Notes: generated by a model from the sequence alone, not told the origin. Positions 19,869 through 28,948 are shown, counted from the stretch's first letter. The stretch: 64,000 nt of DNA from Salirhabdus salicampi (GCF_024259515.1 NZ_JANBWE010000002.1:186001-250000); one strand, 5' to 3'. Numbers and translations: made by a program.

Positions 19869-20660
19869 TTATTTTAAAGTTGCCGTCGTAATTCGCCATT
19901 TTTCTTTTTTCGTCTTACCTTCAATAGCTATTAACTTGCTTCTGCCTTTTTTTCGAAATGAGATCATATCTCCTTGTTCTACTTGAAAAGACGGGTCTTC
20001 TACTACGCGGAAATTCACTTTCACAGCCCCTTTAACAATGCCTTCAGATGCTTTTTGTCTGGAAATTTGATAAACCTCTTTTAAAACTGCATCCAATCTT
20101 AATGAAGATACAGTTCCACTTCGTTCATGCCATTGGTTTTCCGGGACGATGATGGAATTTACATGTTTATCTGTGAAAGAAAGATTCGCATGTTTAATAC
20201 TTGTTAAATTCATTTTCAAATAAATAGCTAATTCCTCGTCAGCCACAATTTGAATGATGTCATCTACGATAATTAAATCACCGAACTTTTTCCGCTTTAT
20301 ACCTAAGGACATTAAAGCCCCTAAAACATCACGATGGTCTAATTGAATAAATTTCTTAGGGAATTTCGCCTCTAATAGAATTAGTTGGAAACGGGAATCC
20401 TGTACTTCTTCATAAAAAGGGGCTAAGAAGGCCCTTTGACGCTCTGCACCTTCATAGCCACCAAAAAATTTTAATATGAGGTCTGGATGGTTTCCAATAA
20501 TTGTTCGCATAATGTGCTGTTCTCGCGGGTCAAGAAAATCCGTCAATTTCGGTATATAGGAACGCTCGACTTCCTCTTTCCAAGATAGAACCGTATCAAT
20601 GAACGGCTGCTCGTCCTTGCGAAAATGTTGGTATAAATCCACAATATCTTCTCCATTCAA
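19869..20660 (-). CDS. ylmH: S4-domain RNA-binding protein YlmH (RqcP-like)
   Basis: YlmH of B. subtilis binds the 50S subunit and can act like RqcP in alanine tailing of stalled chains with RqcH (literature recalled, not checked); historically it was treated as a division-linked gene. The 263 residues comprise an N-terminal domain with LDPREQHIM and FFGGYEGAERQRAFLAP, and a C-terminal S4 RNA-binding domain (about 185-245, with SSLRLDAVLKEVYQISRQKASEGI). It lies 3 bp after ylmG. Co-occurrence with rqcH in this window is the native Bacillaceae arrangement, not an island. Confidence 0.93.
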   Translation of the reverse strand: MNGEDIVDLYQHFRKDEQPFIDTVLSWKEEVERSYIPKLTDFLDPREQHIMRTIIGNHPDLILKFFGGYEGAERQRAFLAPFYEEVQDSRFQLILLEAKFPKKFIQLDHRDVLGALMSLGIKRKKFGDLIIVDDIIQIVADEELAIYLKMNLTSIKHANLSFTDKHVNSIIVPENQWHERSGTVSSLRLDAVLKEVYQISRQKASEGIVKGAVKVNFRVVEDPSFQVEQGDMISFRKKGRSKLIAIEGKTKKEKWRITTATLK

Positions 20661-20662
20661 AC

Positions 20663-20929
20663 TTAAATGAGCATTCTAAACAGTTCACCTAAACCAATCA
20701 TCGCTAAGCGTAGTGTAATAATAGCCACAATTGGAGAGAAATCAATCATACCGAGAGGAGGGATAATTTTGCGGAACGGTTCTAAGTATGGTTCCACAAT
20801 TTTAGCTAAAAACTGTCCTATCGCTGACTCCCTTGCTCCAGGGAACCATGACAATAAAATATAAGCGATTATGGCAAATGAATAAAAATAAAGTAATGTA
20901 TGTACAATGTTAAACAACTGAATCATCAT
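20663..20929 (-). CDS. ylmG: YggT family membrane protein YlmG
   Basis: Small membrane protein of the YggT/YlmG family, with roles suggested in envelope organisation and nucleoid or chloroplast distribution in other lineages; biochemical function is unknown. About 88 residues, two membrane helices (about 5-28 and 62-85) separated by the conserved loop with [16 protein letters not shown] start at the ATG at 20929, which has AAAGGTGG upstream inside the end of sepF; a GTG at 20941 gives four more residues but lacks spacing. It is next to sepF and ylmH as in B. subtilis. Confidence 0.9.
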   Translation of the reverse strand: MMIQLFNIVHTLLYFYSFAIIAYILLSWFPGARESAIGQFLAKIVEPYLEPFRKIIPPLGMIDFSPIVAIITLRLAMIGLGELFRMLI

Positions 20930-20934
20930 ATTAC

Positions 20935-21360
20935 CTACCACCTTTGCTCTTGCTCATCTCGTTCTTCAAATTCTGAGATGGCGCCAGAAACATCAACATT
21001 GTCGGGAACACATAAAAACGTTTGTTCCCCAAGTTTTTGTATATTTCCATTAATAGCATAAACTGTTCCACTTAAAAAATCTACTATACGCTTTGCTTGC
21101 TCATGATTTACTCTTTGTAAATTAATGACGATTCCTTTTCGGTTCTTTAAATGATCAGCAATTTCCTGAGCCTCGTTATAGGATTTCGGTTCACACAAAA
21201 CTAACTTCGATGTAGATTGCATGGCTGTCAGGCTCACCACATTATGTTGGTCTTGTTTTTTTGGTTTTGGTGCCTCTTTTTCTTCTTCTACCTCCTCTTC
21301 AAAATATTCATATTCATCTTCAAAAGCAAAAAAAGATTTTATTTTATTTTTTATACTCAT
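20935..21360 (-). CDS. sepF: Cell division protein SepF (YlmF)
   Basis: Membrane-anchored FtsZ partner that forms rings and organises the septum. The N-terminus [13 protein letters not shown] is an amphipathic membrane-binding helix; an acidic and proline-rich linker follows; residues about 55-130 are the DUF552 core that binds FtsZ and polymerises ([19 protein letters not shown]). At 141 residues it is slightly shorter than B. subtilis (152), mostly in the linker. The start ATG overlaps the ylmE stop by four bases. It acts with FtsA and FtsZ encoded about 5 kb away. Confidence 0.96.
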   Translation of the reverse strand: MSIKNKIKSFFAFEDEYEYFEEEVEEEKEAPKPKKQDQHNVVSLTAMQSTSKLVLCEPKSYNEAQEIADHLKNRKGIVINLQRVNHEQAKRIVDFLSGTVYAINGNIQKLGEQTFLCVPDNVDVSGAISEFEERDEQEQRW

Positions 21361-22055
21361 TCGTTTCCCCCCTTGTTTCGCTCATCACCTACAAGCTTTG
21401 AACCAATTCGAATGTGGGTCGCCCCTTCTTCTATCGCAATGTCAAAATCGTTGCTCATTCCCATGGACAAATACTCACATGGAGCATAATCCAACTTCAA
21501 ACTTTGAATATGGTCCCGCAAATTACGTAACGATTGGAAACAATTTCGTAATATTGATTCATCATTGACAAGTGGTGCCATCGTCATCAATCCAACGACA
21601 TTTATGTTGTTGTATTGGTGTAAATCTTTCACAAATTGTTCCACTTTTTCAGGATCGATGCCATGTTTTGATTCTTCGCCACTTACATTAACTTGAACAA
21701 AACATGGCATCGGCTTCTCTGTTCGTTTATGTATTTCTTTCGCTAATGATAACCTGTCCAATGAATGAATATAATCTACTTTATCAATCACATTTTTTAC
21801 TTTTCGAGACTGGAGGGTGCCAATAAAATGCCACGTTGCTTGTGCGCCAATGTGTTCATACTTTTGTTCTATTCCTTCTTGACGATTTTCCCCAAGATTG
21901 AAAATACCAGCTTCTACTGCTTCTTTTGCACGAGCAACAGAAACATATTTCGTAACAGCAACAATCGTGATTTCTTCAGGATTGCGATTTGATCGGTTGC
22001 AGGCATCTTTTATTCTTTGCTTAATATAATCTGCGTTCTCTTTTACAGTGACCAT
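21357..22055 (-). CDS. ylmE: YggS/PLPBP family pyridoxal phosphate-binding protein (YlmE)
   Basis: Pyridoxal 5'-phosphate carrier and homeostasis protein with an alanine-racemase-like barrel but no clear enzyme activity. Visible features are the PLP lysine in [12 protein letters not shown] (near residue 36), [18 protein letters not shown], and the phosphate-binding [22 protein letters not shown] at the C-terminus. Length 232 is normal. It is sandwiched between pgeF and sepF, and overlaps sepF by four bases. The cluster location is conserved in Firmicutes, though a direct role in division is not established. Confidence 0.95.
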   Translation of the reverse strand: MVTVKENADYIKQRIKDACNRSNRNPEEITIVAVTKYVSVARAKEAVEAGIFNLGENRQEGIEQKYEHIGAQATWHFIGTLQSRKVKNVIDKVDYIHSLDRLSLAKEIHKRTEKPMPCFVQVNVSGEESKHGIDPEKVEQFVKDLHQYNNINVVGLMTMAPLVNDESILRNCFQSLRNLRDHIQSLKLDYAPCEYLSMGMSNDFDIAIEEGATHIRIGSKLVGDERNKGGNE

Positions 22056-22070
22056 TCGTTGAACTCCTTT

Positions 22071-22856
22071 CTACTGCAATCTTATATATGCCATCATTCT
22101 GCCAGTCTTTCCCTGATCGCGACGATGGGAGTAAAATAAGTGTTTATGTTCATAAGTACAAAAACTTGTCATTTGAATTTGGTTTTCACGTAATCCTTCT
22201 GTAATAAAGATGGATTTGTGAAGGCCTTTTAAGTCTAACAGCCAATGTGTATCATCCACCTTGCTTACAACGGGTTCTTGCCAATAGCGTTTCGGAATAT
22301 GACTCATTACATGTTCATCTACTTCATAGTAACGTTTTCCAATCGAAGGTCCAATTACAATTTGGATATCCTCAATAGAAACCCCTTGTTGCTGTAGCAA
22401 TTCAATGACTTTTCGACCTATTCCGTTCACAGTCCCACGCCAACCTGCATGGGCTAAGCCAATCCAACCAAAACTCGGAGCAGCAAAAAATAACGGAACA
22501 CAATCAGCATATAAACACGTTAATAACTTCCCTTTCACATTTGTAATAAAACCATCGTATTGTGCAGTGGAAGGAAGTGATGTATCACTTGTCACGTTTA
22601 ATACGTCAGTTCCATGAACTTGCGTTGCTCCAACCCAATCACTTGTTGGTGTTGCGAGGAGGTCAGCTACAATAAACCGATTATGTTCGACATGATTCCG
22701 ATCATCGTTCACGTGAAACCCTAAATTTAATTCGTCGAATGGAGAAGGACTGACTCCACCATTCCTCGTTGTCATACCTCCTATAATGCCATACTGTTTC
22801 CAGGCATTAATCGATAATAAACTAGGTGCTTCACATTTTTGAAATGGCTCTTGCAT
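22071..22856 (-). CDS. pgeF: PgeF/YfiH family multicopper-type purine phosphorylase / peptidoglycan editing factor (YlmD)
   Basis: Member of the YfiH/LACC1 family (polyphenol oxidase family, DUF152). Family members have been given purine nucleoside phosphorylase/adenosine deaminase-like activity and, for E. coli YfiH, removal of mis-incorporated serine in peptidoglycan precursors; which applies here is unknown. The metal-site residues appear in YADCVPLFF (Cys), LAHAGWRGTVNGI (His) and the SVHGTDV-like VHGTDVL (His). Length 261 is typical. The start has GGAGG, and a weak extended -10 (TGATAAAAT) precedes it, consistent with a promoter for ylmD-E-F-G-H. Confidence 0.92.
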   Translation of the reverse strand: MQEPFQKCEAPSLLSINAWKQYGIIGGMTTRNGGVSPSPFDELNLGFHVNDDRNHVEHNRFIVADLLATPTSDWVGATQVHGTDVLNVTSDTSLPSTAQYDGFITNVKGKLLTCLYADCVPLFFAAPSFGWIGLAHAGWRGTVNGIGRKVIELLQQQGVSIEDIQIVIGPSIGKRYYEVDEHVMSHIPKRYWQEPVVSKVDDTHWLLDLKGLHKSIFITEGLRENQIQMTSFCTYEHKHLFYSHRRDQGKTGRMMAYIRLQ

Positions 22857-22915
22857 ATCAAAACCTCCATAAGGAATTCTAACTTATTTTATCATATTTT
22901 TTTATTCATTTCTGC

Positions 22916-23176
22916 CTATTCATCAACAGAATGTGTGAGTTGAGGTCGCTCTGTCTTCACTAAAATAACATCACGGCCAATAGTGACAATATTATGCCAT
23001 GGTATGACAAGTTCATCTTCCTTTCCAAACAACCCAAAAACTTTCCCTTTTAAAGAGATAACAAGGGCTAAAACGTAACCTCTGTCTACATCAATTTCTA
23101 AATCAGTAATGTATCCTAATTTTTTACCGTCTTCAACAGCAATGATATCTTTTACTTGTAATTCCGAAATGGTCAT
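22916..23176 (-). CDS. ylmC: YlmC/YmxH family PRC-barrel sporulation protein
   Basis: Short PRC-barrel protein of the YlmC/YmxH family, conserved in endospore formers and next to sigG; function is unclear. The 86 residues form the beta-rich barrel with GKKLGYITDLEIDVDRGYVLALVI and end in DELVIPWHNIVTIGRDVILV. The ATG at 23176 has AGGTGA upstream; a GTG at 23185 gives three more residues but too short spacing. The gene lies after the sigG terminator, before pgeF, so it may start a new unit; a TATAAT-like box is found about 15 bp upstream of the ribosome site. Confidence 0.9.
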   Translation of the reverse strand: MTISELQVKDIIAVEDGKKLGYITDLEIDVDRGYVLALVISLKGKVFGLFGKEDELVIPWHNIVTIGRDVILVKTERPQLTHSVDE

Positions 23177-23228
23177 ATAGCTCACCTACCTTATTATAAA
23201 TATATGCAAAGATTACACTTCTTGAAGT

Positions 23229-23264
23229 AAAAAATAAAAAGCTTTAGCCATTGGCTAAAGCTTA
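23229..23264 (-). terminator. Terminator after sigG
   Basis: Minus strand: AAGCTTTAGCCA/TGGCTAAAGCTT perfect stem with minimal loop, then TTTTTATTTTTT. It overlaps the sigG stop codon. Confidence 0.88.
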
Positions 23265-24041
23265 TTGGTGAATATTTTTATTCATTTGTTGAATAGCTGC
23301 TTTTTCAAGGCGCGATACTTGAGCTTGGGAAATACCAATTTCCTCTGCTACTTCCATTTGCGTTTTCCCTTGGAAGAATCGTTTGTTTAAAATCATCTTT
23401 TCCCGTTCGTTTAACCTACGCATTCCTTCTTTTAGTGCGATTTCATCAATCCAGATGGTATCTTTATTTTTATCATCTTTCAGTTGATCCATGACAAAGA
23501 TAGGATCGCCCCCATCATTGTAAATCGGTTCAAATAAAGAGACGGGATCTTGAATAGCATCCAGCGCGAATACTACATCTGAATGGGGTACGCCCATTTC
23601 CTCTGCAATTTCCATCGGAGTAGGATCTTTCGATGTTTTGCTCATCAATCTCTCTCTAACTTGTAATGCCTTATACGCAATATCACGCAATGACCTTGAA
23701 ACCCGTATTGGATTATTATCACGTAAATAACGACGAATTTCCCCAATAATCATTGGGACTGCATACGTTGAAAACTTTACATTTTGACTTAAATCAAAAT
23801 TGTCGATTGATTTCATAAGACCAATGCATCCTACTTGAAATAAATCATCCACATATTCGCCGCGATGATGAAACCTTTGAATGACACTTAAGACTAAACG
23901 TAAGTTTCCATTCACAAGTTCTTCCCGGGCTGATTGATCACCTTCTTGCATTCGTTTGAACAATTTTCGCATTTCTTCATTTTTCAATACTGGTAACTTT
24001 GATGTATCGACACCGCAAATTTCTACCTTATGTCGTGTCAA
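23262..24041 (-). CDS. sigG: Forespore-specific RNA polymerase sigma-G factor
   Basis: Directs late forespore transcription (small acid-soluble proteins, germination genes) after engulfment. Region 2 is seen as NGNLRLVLSVIQRF and VGCIGLMKSIDNFDLSQNVKFSTYA; region 3 as RVSRSLRDIAYKAL; region 4 as LNEREKMILNKRFFQGKTQMEVAEEIGISQAQVSRLE. 259 residues (260 in B. subtilis). The start is TTG with AGGAGGGG seven bases upstream. It is downstream of sigE and has an intergenic promoter that fits sigma-F. SpoIIAB (anti-sigma) and CsfB control are known in relatives, not visible here. Confidence 0.98.
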   Translation of the reverse strand: MTRHKVEICGVDTSKLPVLKNEEMRKLFKRMQEGDQSAREELVNGNLRLVLSVIQRFHHRGEYVDDLFQVGCIGLMKSIDNFDLSQNVKFSTYAVPMIIGEIRRYLRDNNPIRVSRSLRDIAYKALQVRERLMSKTSKDPTPMEIAEEMGVPHSDVVFALDAIQDPVSLFEPIYNDGGDPIFVMDQLKDDKNKDTIWIDEIALKEGMRRLNEREKMILNKRFFQGKTQMEVAEEIGISQAQVSRLEKAAIQQMNKNIHQ

Positions 24042-24080
24042 TCTAAAACCCCTCCTAAAGTGGAGCTAGTGTCACAAAAC

Positions 24081-24108
24081 AGTTTCTCCACTGGAGGGAA
24101 TTTTATGC
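24081..24108 (-). promoter_or_regulatory. Candidate sigma-F (sigma-G) promoter for sigG
   Basis: Minus strand GCATA (24108-24104), 14-bp spacer, then GGAGAAACT (24089-24081), which fits the sigma-F -10 pattern GGnnAnnnT exactly. spoIIIG of B. subtilis is known to be switched on by sigma-F. The geometry is the same as at the csfG candidate near 56.9 kb. Confidence 0.6.
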
Positions 24109-24148
24109 AGGAATTACCTTATTCAAATGTTAGAAAACTTTCTAAACA

Positions 24149-24868
24149 TTACACCATTTTATTAAATTCTTTTTGTAATCGCTTTATAATCTTTTTTTCC
24201 AGACGGGAAATATATGATTGGGAAATGCCTAACATATCGGCTACATCTTTCTGGGTTTTTTCTTCATTACCAACTAACCCAAAACGTAATTCCATAATTT
24301 GTTTTTCTCGGTCATTTAGACTTGATAAAGCTTTTTTTAATAATGACTTATCAACATTCGCTTCTAAGTCCCTTGTAATAATATCCTCGTCGGTACCTAA
24401 GACATCAGATAACAAAAGTTCATTCCCGTCCCAATCGACATTTAATGGTTCATCAAAAGAAACTTCTGAACGAATTTTATTATTTCTTCTTAGATACATT
24501 AATATTTCATTTTCAATACACCGAGAGGCATATGTTGCAAGTTTAATCTTTTTCTCAGGATTAAATGTATTTACAGCTTTAATAAGGCCAATTGTACCAA
24601 TACTTATTAAATCTTCTATGTTTACTCCTGTATTTTCAAATTTTCGAGCTATATATACTACGAGCCGTAAATTCCGTTCAATTAACACTGAACGGGCTGC
24701 TCTGTCTCCATTTGGCAATTTATCTAGTAAATCCTTTTCCTCTTCCTTTGATAACGGAGGCGGTAATGCTTCACTTCCACCGATATAATAAATTTCATCC
24801 GACTTAAGCCCAAGTTTGAACAAAATTTTGTACCAAATTAATTGAATTTTCAGTCTCCATTTTTTCAT
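24149..24868 (-). CDS. sigE: Mother-cell RNA polymerase sigma-E factor precursor
   Basis: Early mother-cell sigma factor, made as inactive membrane-bound pro-sigma-E and cut by SpoIIGA. 239 residues (same as B. subtilis). The N-terminal pro-region [20 protein letters not shown] is amphipathic, with the cleavage zone near [11 protein letters not shown]. Region 2 has [34 protein letters not shown]; region 4 has [33 protein letters not shown]. It follows spoIIGA by 21 bp, so the protease and its substrate are co-transcribed under probable Spo0A control. Confidence 0.98.
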   Translation of the reverse strand: MKKWRLKIQLIWYKILFKLGLKSDEIYYIGGSEALPPPLSKEEEKDLLDKLPNGDRAARSVLIERNLRLVVYIARKFENTGVNIEDLISIGTIGLIKAVNTFNPEKKIKLATYASRCIENEILMYLRRNNKIRSEVSFDEPLNVDWDGNELLLSDVLGTDEDIITRDLEANVDKSLLKKALSSLNDREKQIMELRFGLVGNEEKTQKDVADMLGISQSYISRLEKKIIKRLQKEFNKMV

Positions 24869-24889
24869 AATGGCCCAATCTCCCCTTCT

Positions 24890-25810
24890 TTAAGTAAGTT
24901 GTAGGTTTTGCGACTGCATCATTTTTGGGTGTAATAAGCAATGATAGCTCCCATCTGCTGATAATTCTCCAAATTGAATACCGATATAAACTTTTTCGAT
25001 TGCATATTTTACACCTTTATATTCAATTGTGATTTGATCTGGCTTCAACACGAGGATGAAATTTCGCTTTCCGCTAACTCCTTGATACGGAATGATTCGA
25101 ATTTTGCTTTGCCAATAATCAGATAAATGTTCAAACGTCCAATCATCTTGACATTGACGTAACATTTCCCTGTCCTCATCAGGGAGCCATTGCTGTAATG
25201 CCACTTCATCACAAATAATTACAGGACGCTTGGAAAAGGGGTCTACAAGGCTGTTTCCGCTATCAAAGAAACCTACTGTTTCTGTAAGCTTCCCATCCAT
25301 CGCAATTTGTACTGGACACATTTCGGTGTAACGCATTTGATCAAAGCCAAGCTGATCAATACGGCGTCGTGTAAACCACCAAACGATCGGAAAGCAGGTT
25401 ATGACAAATATCCAACTCACCATATCCCCAAACCCTGTTTCATACGTGACAAAGAACCCATCTACTGCTTGGAACTGCTCTCCTATTAAAAAGTAGACTC
25501 CGAATAAGCCACCACCAATCGTAAAGGAGACGAAATAAAAGGTAAAAAACTGTCTTAAGAAACGTTTAACGTTATGAAAACCGAATGCACTAAATAAAAT
25601 GAGAACAGAATACATGATTTTCCCAGGAAAAGATGTAATAAAATGCCCGGGAAATAGTACGGTAATCGGTACGAGACAGGAAGCTACCACTGATCCAAAG
25701 ATAAGCCGATAACGGCTTGTTTCGGCTCTGGATAGCCAATGTACAAGTTGTAAAATCATCCAATCAATAAAAAAATTTAATAACCATACAGCATCTAAGT
25801 AAATTGCCAC
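24890..25810 (-). CDS. spoIIGA: Sigma-E processing aspartyl protease SpoIIGA
   Basis: Membrane protease that removes the pro-region from sigma-E after SpoIIR signals from the forespore. The N-terminal half has five predicted membrane helices (to about residue 150). The C-terminal half carries the catalytic motif FFDSGNSLVDPFS with Asp183, the same number as in B. subtilis. Length 306 is close to the usual 309. The start is GTG at 25810 after GGCGGAAGG. Its unusual promoter and the absence of bpr (which separates it from ftsZ in B. subtilis) are noted separately. Confidence 0.96.
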   Translation of the reverse strand: MAIYLDAVWLLNFFIDWMILQLVHWLSRAETSRYRLIFGSVVASCLVPITVLFPGHFITSFPGKIMYSVLILFSAFGFHNVKRFLRQFFTFYFVSFTIGGGLFGVYFLIGEQFQAVDGFFVTYETGFGDMVSWIFVITCFPIVWWFTRRRIDQLGFDQMRYTEMCPVQIAMDGKLTETVGFFDSGNSLVDPFSKRPVIICDEVALQQWLPDEDREMLRQCQDDWTFEHLSDYWQSKIRIIPYQGVSGKRNFILVLKPDQITIEYKGVKYAIEKVYIGIQFGELSADGSYHCLLHPKMMQSQNLQLT

Positions 25811-25851
25811 AGCCTTCCGCCTTTCTTGGACAACTTCACTCTATATCGGTA

Positions 25852-25884
25852 AGTATAAAAAACTCCATCTGAAAAGTCTGTCAT
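25852..25884 (-). promoter_or_regulatory. Candidate long-spacer promoter of the spoIIGA-sigE unit
   Basis: Minus strand ATGACA (25884-25879) and TATACT (25857-25852) are 21 bp apart. The B. subtilis spoIIG promoter is known for a 22-bp spacer and dependence on phosphorylated Spo0A. No perfect 0A box (TGTCGAA) is seen; TGTCAAA (25922-25928, plus orientation) is the closest. Confidence 0.45.
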
Positions 25885-25928
25885 ATTCTGTTCTCTAGCA
25901 ACGGCTAATTTTCGTTCATTTTGTCAAA

Positions 25929-25962
25929 TAAAAAAAGGAGTAAGCGTTAAGCTTACTCCTTC
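25929..25962 (-). terminator. Terminator after ftsZ
   Basis: Minus strand GGAGTAAGC/GCTTACTCC stem with a four-base loop region and a T7 tract, 11 bp after the ftsZ stop. Confidence 0.9.
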
Positions 25963-25972
25963 AATTAATCTA

Positions 25973-27079
25973 CTATCTACGATTTCTGTTACGTAAGAAG
26001 GTTGGAATATCCAATGTTTCTTCTTCAAACGTATCGTTTTTTCTTCCTACAGATGAAACAGGCCGCTCTGTTTGCCCTCTCCCTTTGTTCATGTTGGAAG
26101 GACGTGTCGGTTTCGCTTCTGTTTTACTTTCATCAAAACCAGTTGCAATGACCGTCACGATAATCTCATCCTTTAAGTTTTCATTAATGACGGAACCAAA
26201 TATAACATTCACTTCTTGGTCTGCAGCCGATGTGACTATTTCAGCAGCCTCTTGAACTTCAAAAAGACTTAAGTTCGCTCCTCCAGTAATGTTCATTAAC
26301 ACACCGTGGGCACCATCAATTGATGTTTCCAAAAGTGGGGAGGAAATCGCTTTTTTCGCCGCTTCTTGAGCTCGGTTTTCTCCAGTAGCAACTCCGATAC
26401 CCATTAATGCTGATCCTTTGTCAGACATAATAGTCTTAACGTCGGCAAAGTCAACATTAATTAACCCTGGTACTGCAATTAAATCAGAAATACCTTGTAC
26501 ACCTTGACGCAATACATTATCCGCTTCACGGAATGCTTCTAGCATTGGTGTGTTTTTGTCTACTATCTCTAGCAAACGATCGTTTGGAATGACAATCAGT
26601 GTATCGACACTACTTTTCAAGCCATCAATTCCAGTGACAGCCTGGGATGTTCGCTTACGACCTTCAAACGTAAATGGGCGTGTAACAACCCCAACCGTAA
26701 GGGCCCCCATCTCTTTTGCGATTTGGGCAATGACCGGGGCTGCACCGGTTCCGGTTCCTCCACCCATTCCGGCGGTGACAAATACCATATCTGCACCTTG
26801 TAACGCCTCTTCTAGTTGCTCTTTACTCTCTTCAGCAGCTTTGCGCCCAACTTCAGGGTTGGCTCCAGCCCCTAAACCGCGAGTGAGCTTGTCACCAATT
26901 TGCATTTTTACTTCAGCTTTAGATAAATTAAGAGCTTGCGCATCTGTATTTACAGCAATAAACTCTACACCTTGTACGCCGTGTTCAATCATACGATTGA
27001 CAGCGTTACTACCACCGCCACCGACACCGATGACTTTTATAGTAGCTAGTTGATCCATGTTTGTCTCAAAGTCTAACAT
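25973..27079 (-). CDS. ftsZ: Cell division GTPase FtsZ
   Basis: Tubulin-like GTPase forming the Z ring. The GTP-binding signature [13 protein letters not shown] lies near residue 105, with [13 protein letters not shown] at the N-terminus and the T7 loop residues in [12 protein letters not shown]. The globular core ends near residue 315; a short variable linker leads to the conserved C-terminal peptide [13 protein letters not shown] that binds FtsA and SepF. At 368 residues it is a little shorter than B. subtilis FtsZ, owing to the linker. Expressed with ftsA and ended by a strong terminator. Confidence 0.99.
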   Translation of the reverse strand: MLDFETNMDQLATIKVIGVGGGGSNAVNRMIEHGVQGVEFIAVNTDAQALNLSKAEVKMQIGDKLTRGLGAGANPEVGRKAAEESKEQLEEALQGADMVFVTAGMGGGTGTGAAPVIAQIAKEMGALTVGVVTRPFTFEGRKRTSQAVTGIDGLKSSVDTLIVIPNDRLLEIVDKNTPMLEAFREADNVLRQGVQGISDLIAVPGLINVDFADVKTIMSDKGSALMGIGVATGENRAQEAAKKAISSPLLETSIDGAHGVLMNITGGANLSLFEVQEAAEIVTSAADQEVNVIFGSVINENLKDEIIVTVIATGFDESKTEAKPTRPSNMNKGRGQTERPVSSVGRKNDTFEEETLDIPTFLRNRNRR

Positions 27080-27147
27080 ATCCCGTTCCTCCCATTTTGC
27101 AGTTTACAAGACTCCATTTAAATTTTTGTTTATGAGGAAACGACAGA

Positions 27148-28425
27148 TTAGTCGAAAAAGTAGTTAAACCACTTGGCAATACCCGTTTCTTTATTTTTTT
27201 TCGTTTCCGTTTTTGGTTGATTTCGTTGTTTACTTTTTGTCGGTTTACTGTCGATAGTTTCCATAGATACCGAAGAATCTAGTTCTTTTCCTTGTATTCT
27301 AGCATTGCTATAAGAGAATTGTAATATGCCTACTCCAGCTGTGTATTGCGGGTCTCTCACTCCTATGTAATCCGGAATCGCAATACGCACGTTAGATTGA
27401 AACACATCCCGTGCAAGCTCAAGTACACCAGGCATATTCATCATACCACCGGTTAGTACATACCCACCCGGCAGATCATGTAAACCCATTTTTCGTAATT
27501 CTCTTACAACGAAGGCATAGATTTCTTCAAGTCTTGCCTCAATCATATCAGAAATTTGTGCTTGGTTAAATGTTTGCTTTTGGTCACTTCCAATCATTGT
27601 GACTTCAAAGGTTTCTTCCTCACTTGCATCTTCATAATAAGCGCATCCGAAATCATGTTTCATATCTTCAGCTTCTTCTGTAGATGTTTTCATTCCGATA
27701 GACAAATCTTTCGTTATGTTATCCCCACCTAGCGGGATTACGGATGTGTCTTTTAAGTGTCCACCTTCAAATACAGATACCGTTGTACTACCTCCACCGA
27801 TGTCAATAAGAGCAACACCTAAATTTTTCTCATCATTCGATAGAGCAACAGATCCAGAAGCTAACGGCTGTAAACAAACATCTTGAACTTCCAATCCAGC
27901 CAAATCAACACATTTTAATGTATTGTGTAATACGGTTTTTGAACATGTAATAAGGGTTCCTTCCATTTCAAGTCTTACCCCTATCATTCCTCTAGGGTCT
28001 GTGATTTCATCTTGTCCATCGACGATAAATTGCTTTGGAAAAACATCGATCACTTCTCTCTCAGGAGGTATAGACATCACTTGTGCGGCGTCAATCACAC
28101 GGGTTACATCTTCGTTCCCAATTTCGCGGTTATCGCTCGATACGGCAACTACCCCATGACAAGCTTGTAATTGAACGTGGTTTCCATTTATCGCGACTGC
28201 GACTTTTTCAATTTTCATATCTACCATTCTTTCTGCTTGTTCAATTGCATTTTGAATGGAGTGTACGGTTTGGTCTATATCAACAATGGCCCCTTTTTTC
28301 ATACCATTTGATTTTGCCGTTCCTACACCGATAATGTTTAATGAATCTTTTGTTACTTCCCCAATAATTACTTTAACTCTGGATGTTCCTACATCTAGAC
28401 TGACGAGTATTTCATTGTTGTTCAA
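27148..28425 (-). CDS. ftsA: Cell division protein FtsA
   Basis: Actin-like ATPase tethering FtsZ to the membrane. N-terminal phosphate loop VSLDVGTSRVKVIIGE; second phosphate loop LGVALIDIGGGSTTVSVFEGG; adenosine motif GYVLTGGMMNMPGV. The C-terminus GIAKWFNYFFD is the amphipathic membrane-targeting helix after a basic linker. The start is TTG at 28425, eight bases after AGGAGG, giving MNNNEILVSLDVG like the B. subtilis protein; a GTG at 28434 lies within the ribosome site and is rejected. 425 residues. It forms the ftsA-ftsZ pair under a sigma-A promoter. Confidence 0.97.
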   Translation of the reverse strand: MNNNEILVSLDVGTSRVKVIIGEVTKDSLNIIGVGTAKSNGMKKGAIVDIDQTVHSIQNAIEQAERMVDMKIEKVAVAINGNHVQLQACHGVVAVSSDNREIGNEDVTRVIDAAQVMSIPPEREVIDVFPKQFIVDGQDEITDPRGMIGVRLEMEGTLITCSKTVLHNTLKCVDLAGLEVQDVCLQPLASGSVALSNDEKNLGVALIDIGGGSTTVSVFEGGHLKDTSVIPLGGDNITKDLSIGMKTSTEEAEDMKHDFGCAYYEDASEEETFEVTMIGSDQKQTFNQAQISDMIEARLEEIYAFVVRELRKMGLHDLPGGYVLTGGMMNMPGVLELARDVFQSNVRIAIPDYIGVRDPQYTAGVGILQFSYSNARIQGKELDSSVSMETIDSKPTKSKQRNQPKTETKKNKETGIAKWFNYFFD

Positions 28426-28480
28426 AATTCGCACCTCCTGCTAAGGCCATCCAAAATTCTGCTTCTTTGTCGATATTTGG

Positions 28481-28509
28481 ATTTTAAATTGATTTATATA
28501 GAAAGTCAA
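28481..28509 (-). promoter_or_regulatory. Sigma-A promoter of ftsA-ftsZ
   Basis: TTGACT (28509-28504), 17-bp spacer, TAAAAT (28486-28481) on the minus strand, 56 bp upstream of the ftsA start, in the AT-rich gap after sbp. A sigma-H promoter is known for B. subtilis ftsAZ; I found no convincing sigma-H match here. Confidence 0.75.
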
Positions 28510-28588
28510 TCATTAAAAGGTCAGAAAGCACCTTATATAAGTATTATTAAATAATTCAACAGATAAATAAAGTTTTCCTCTTAAATTT

Positions 28589-28948
28589 TTATGTTTTTTT
28601 ATTTTTTCTATTTTTGTCATATCTTTCCAATACATTCCGTCTAATAAGGGCGATATTTTGAAATAAACGGACACCAAATGCTACAACCGCAGCTAAATAT
28701 AGATCAATCCCCAATTGCACGCCAACAAATGCTAACAGCGCCGCAAGCGTAATGTTGAAGAAAAAGCCCGTCACAAACACCTTATCATCGAATTTGTATT
28801 CCAGGTGGGCACGTATACCTCCTACTAGCGTGTCAAAAGCCGCCAATACAGCGATAGATAAATAGTCTTCATACCTTGTAGGGATTTGAATATTTGTTAG
28901 TAACCCTAGCGCTGATCCAATTATGAAAAATAGAACGGCTAACCACAT
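28589..28948 (-). CDS. sbp: Small basic membrane protein Sbp (DUF1290)
   Basis: Small basic protein of the DUF1290 family found directly upstream of ftsA in Bacillaceae; function unknown. It has 119 residues, three or four hydrophobic helices and the conserved central motif AAFDTLVGGIRAHLEYKFDDKVFVTGF; the C-terminus is strongly basic. Its ATG overlaps the ylxX stop by one base (TAATG) with GGGGGAG upstream, so translation is coupled. Location suggests a link to septum or envelope work but there is no direct evidence. Confidence 0.93.
   Translation of the reverse strand: MWLAVLFFIIGSALGLLTNIQIPTRYEDYLSIAVLAAFDTLVGGIRAHLEYKFDDKVFVTGFFFNITLAALLAFVGVQLGIDLYLAAVVAFGVRLFQNIALIRRNVLERYDKNRKNKKT

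Noticed and set aside
24030-24788. 252-codon plus-strand frame opposite sigG-sigE
   Set aside because: Composition (long Ser/Phe/Asn runs) and full overlap with two conserved sigma genes show it is an antisense shadow.
26550-27053. 167-codon plus-strand frame opposite ftsZ
   Set aside because: Low-complexity Ser/Pro/Thr composition caused by the complement of ftsZ codons; no start signals.
28500-28588. Sigma-H promoter for ftsA-ftsZ (AGAGGAAAA...GAAT)
   Set aside because: The -35 has two mismatches and the spacer is 15 instead of about 13; the sigma-A promoter nearby is far better.
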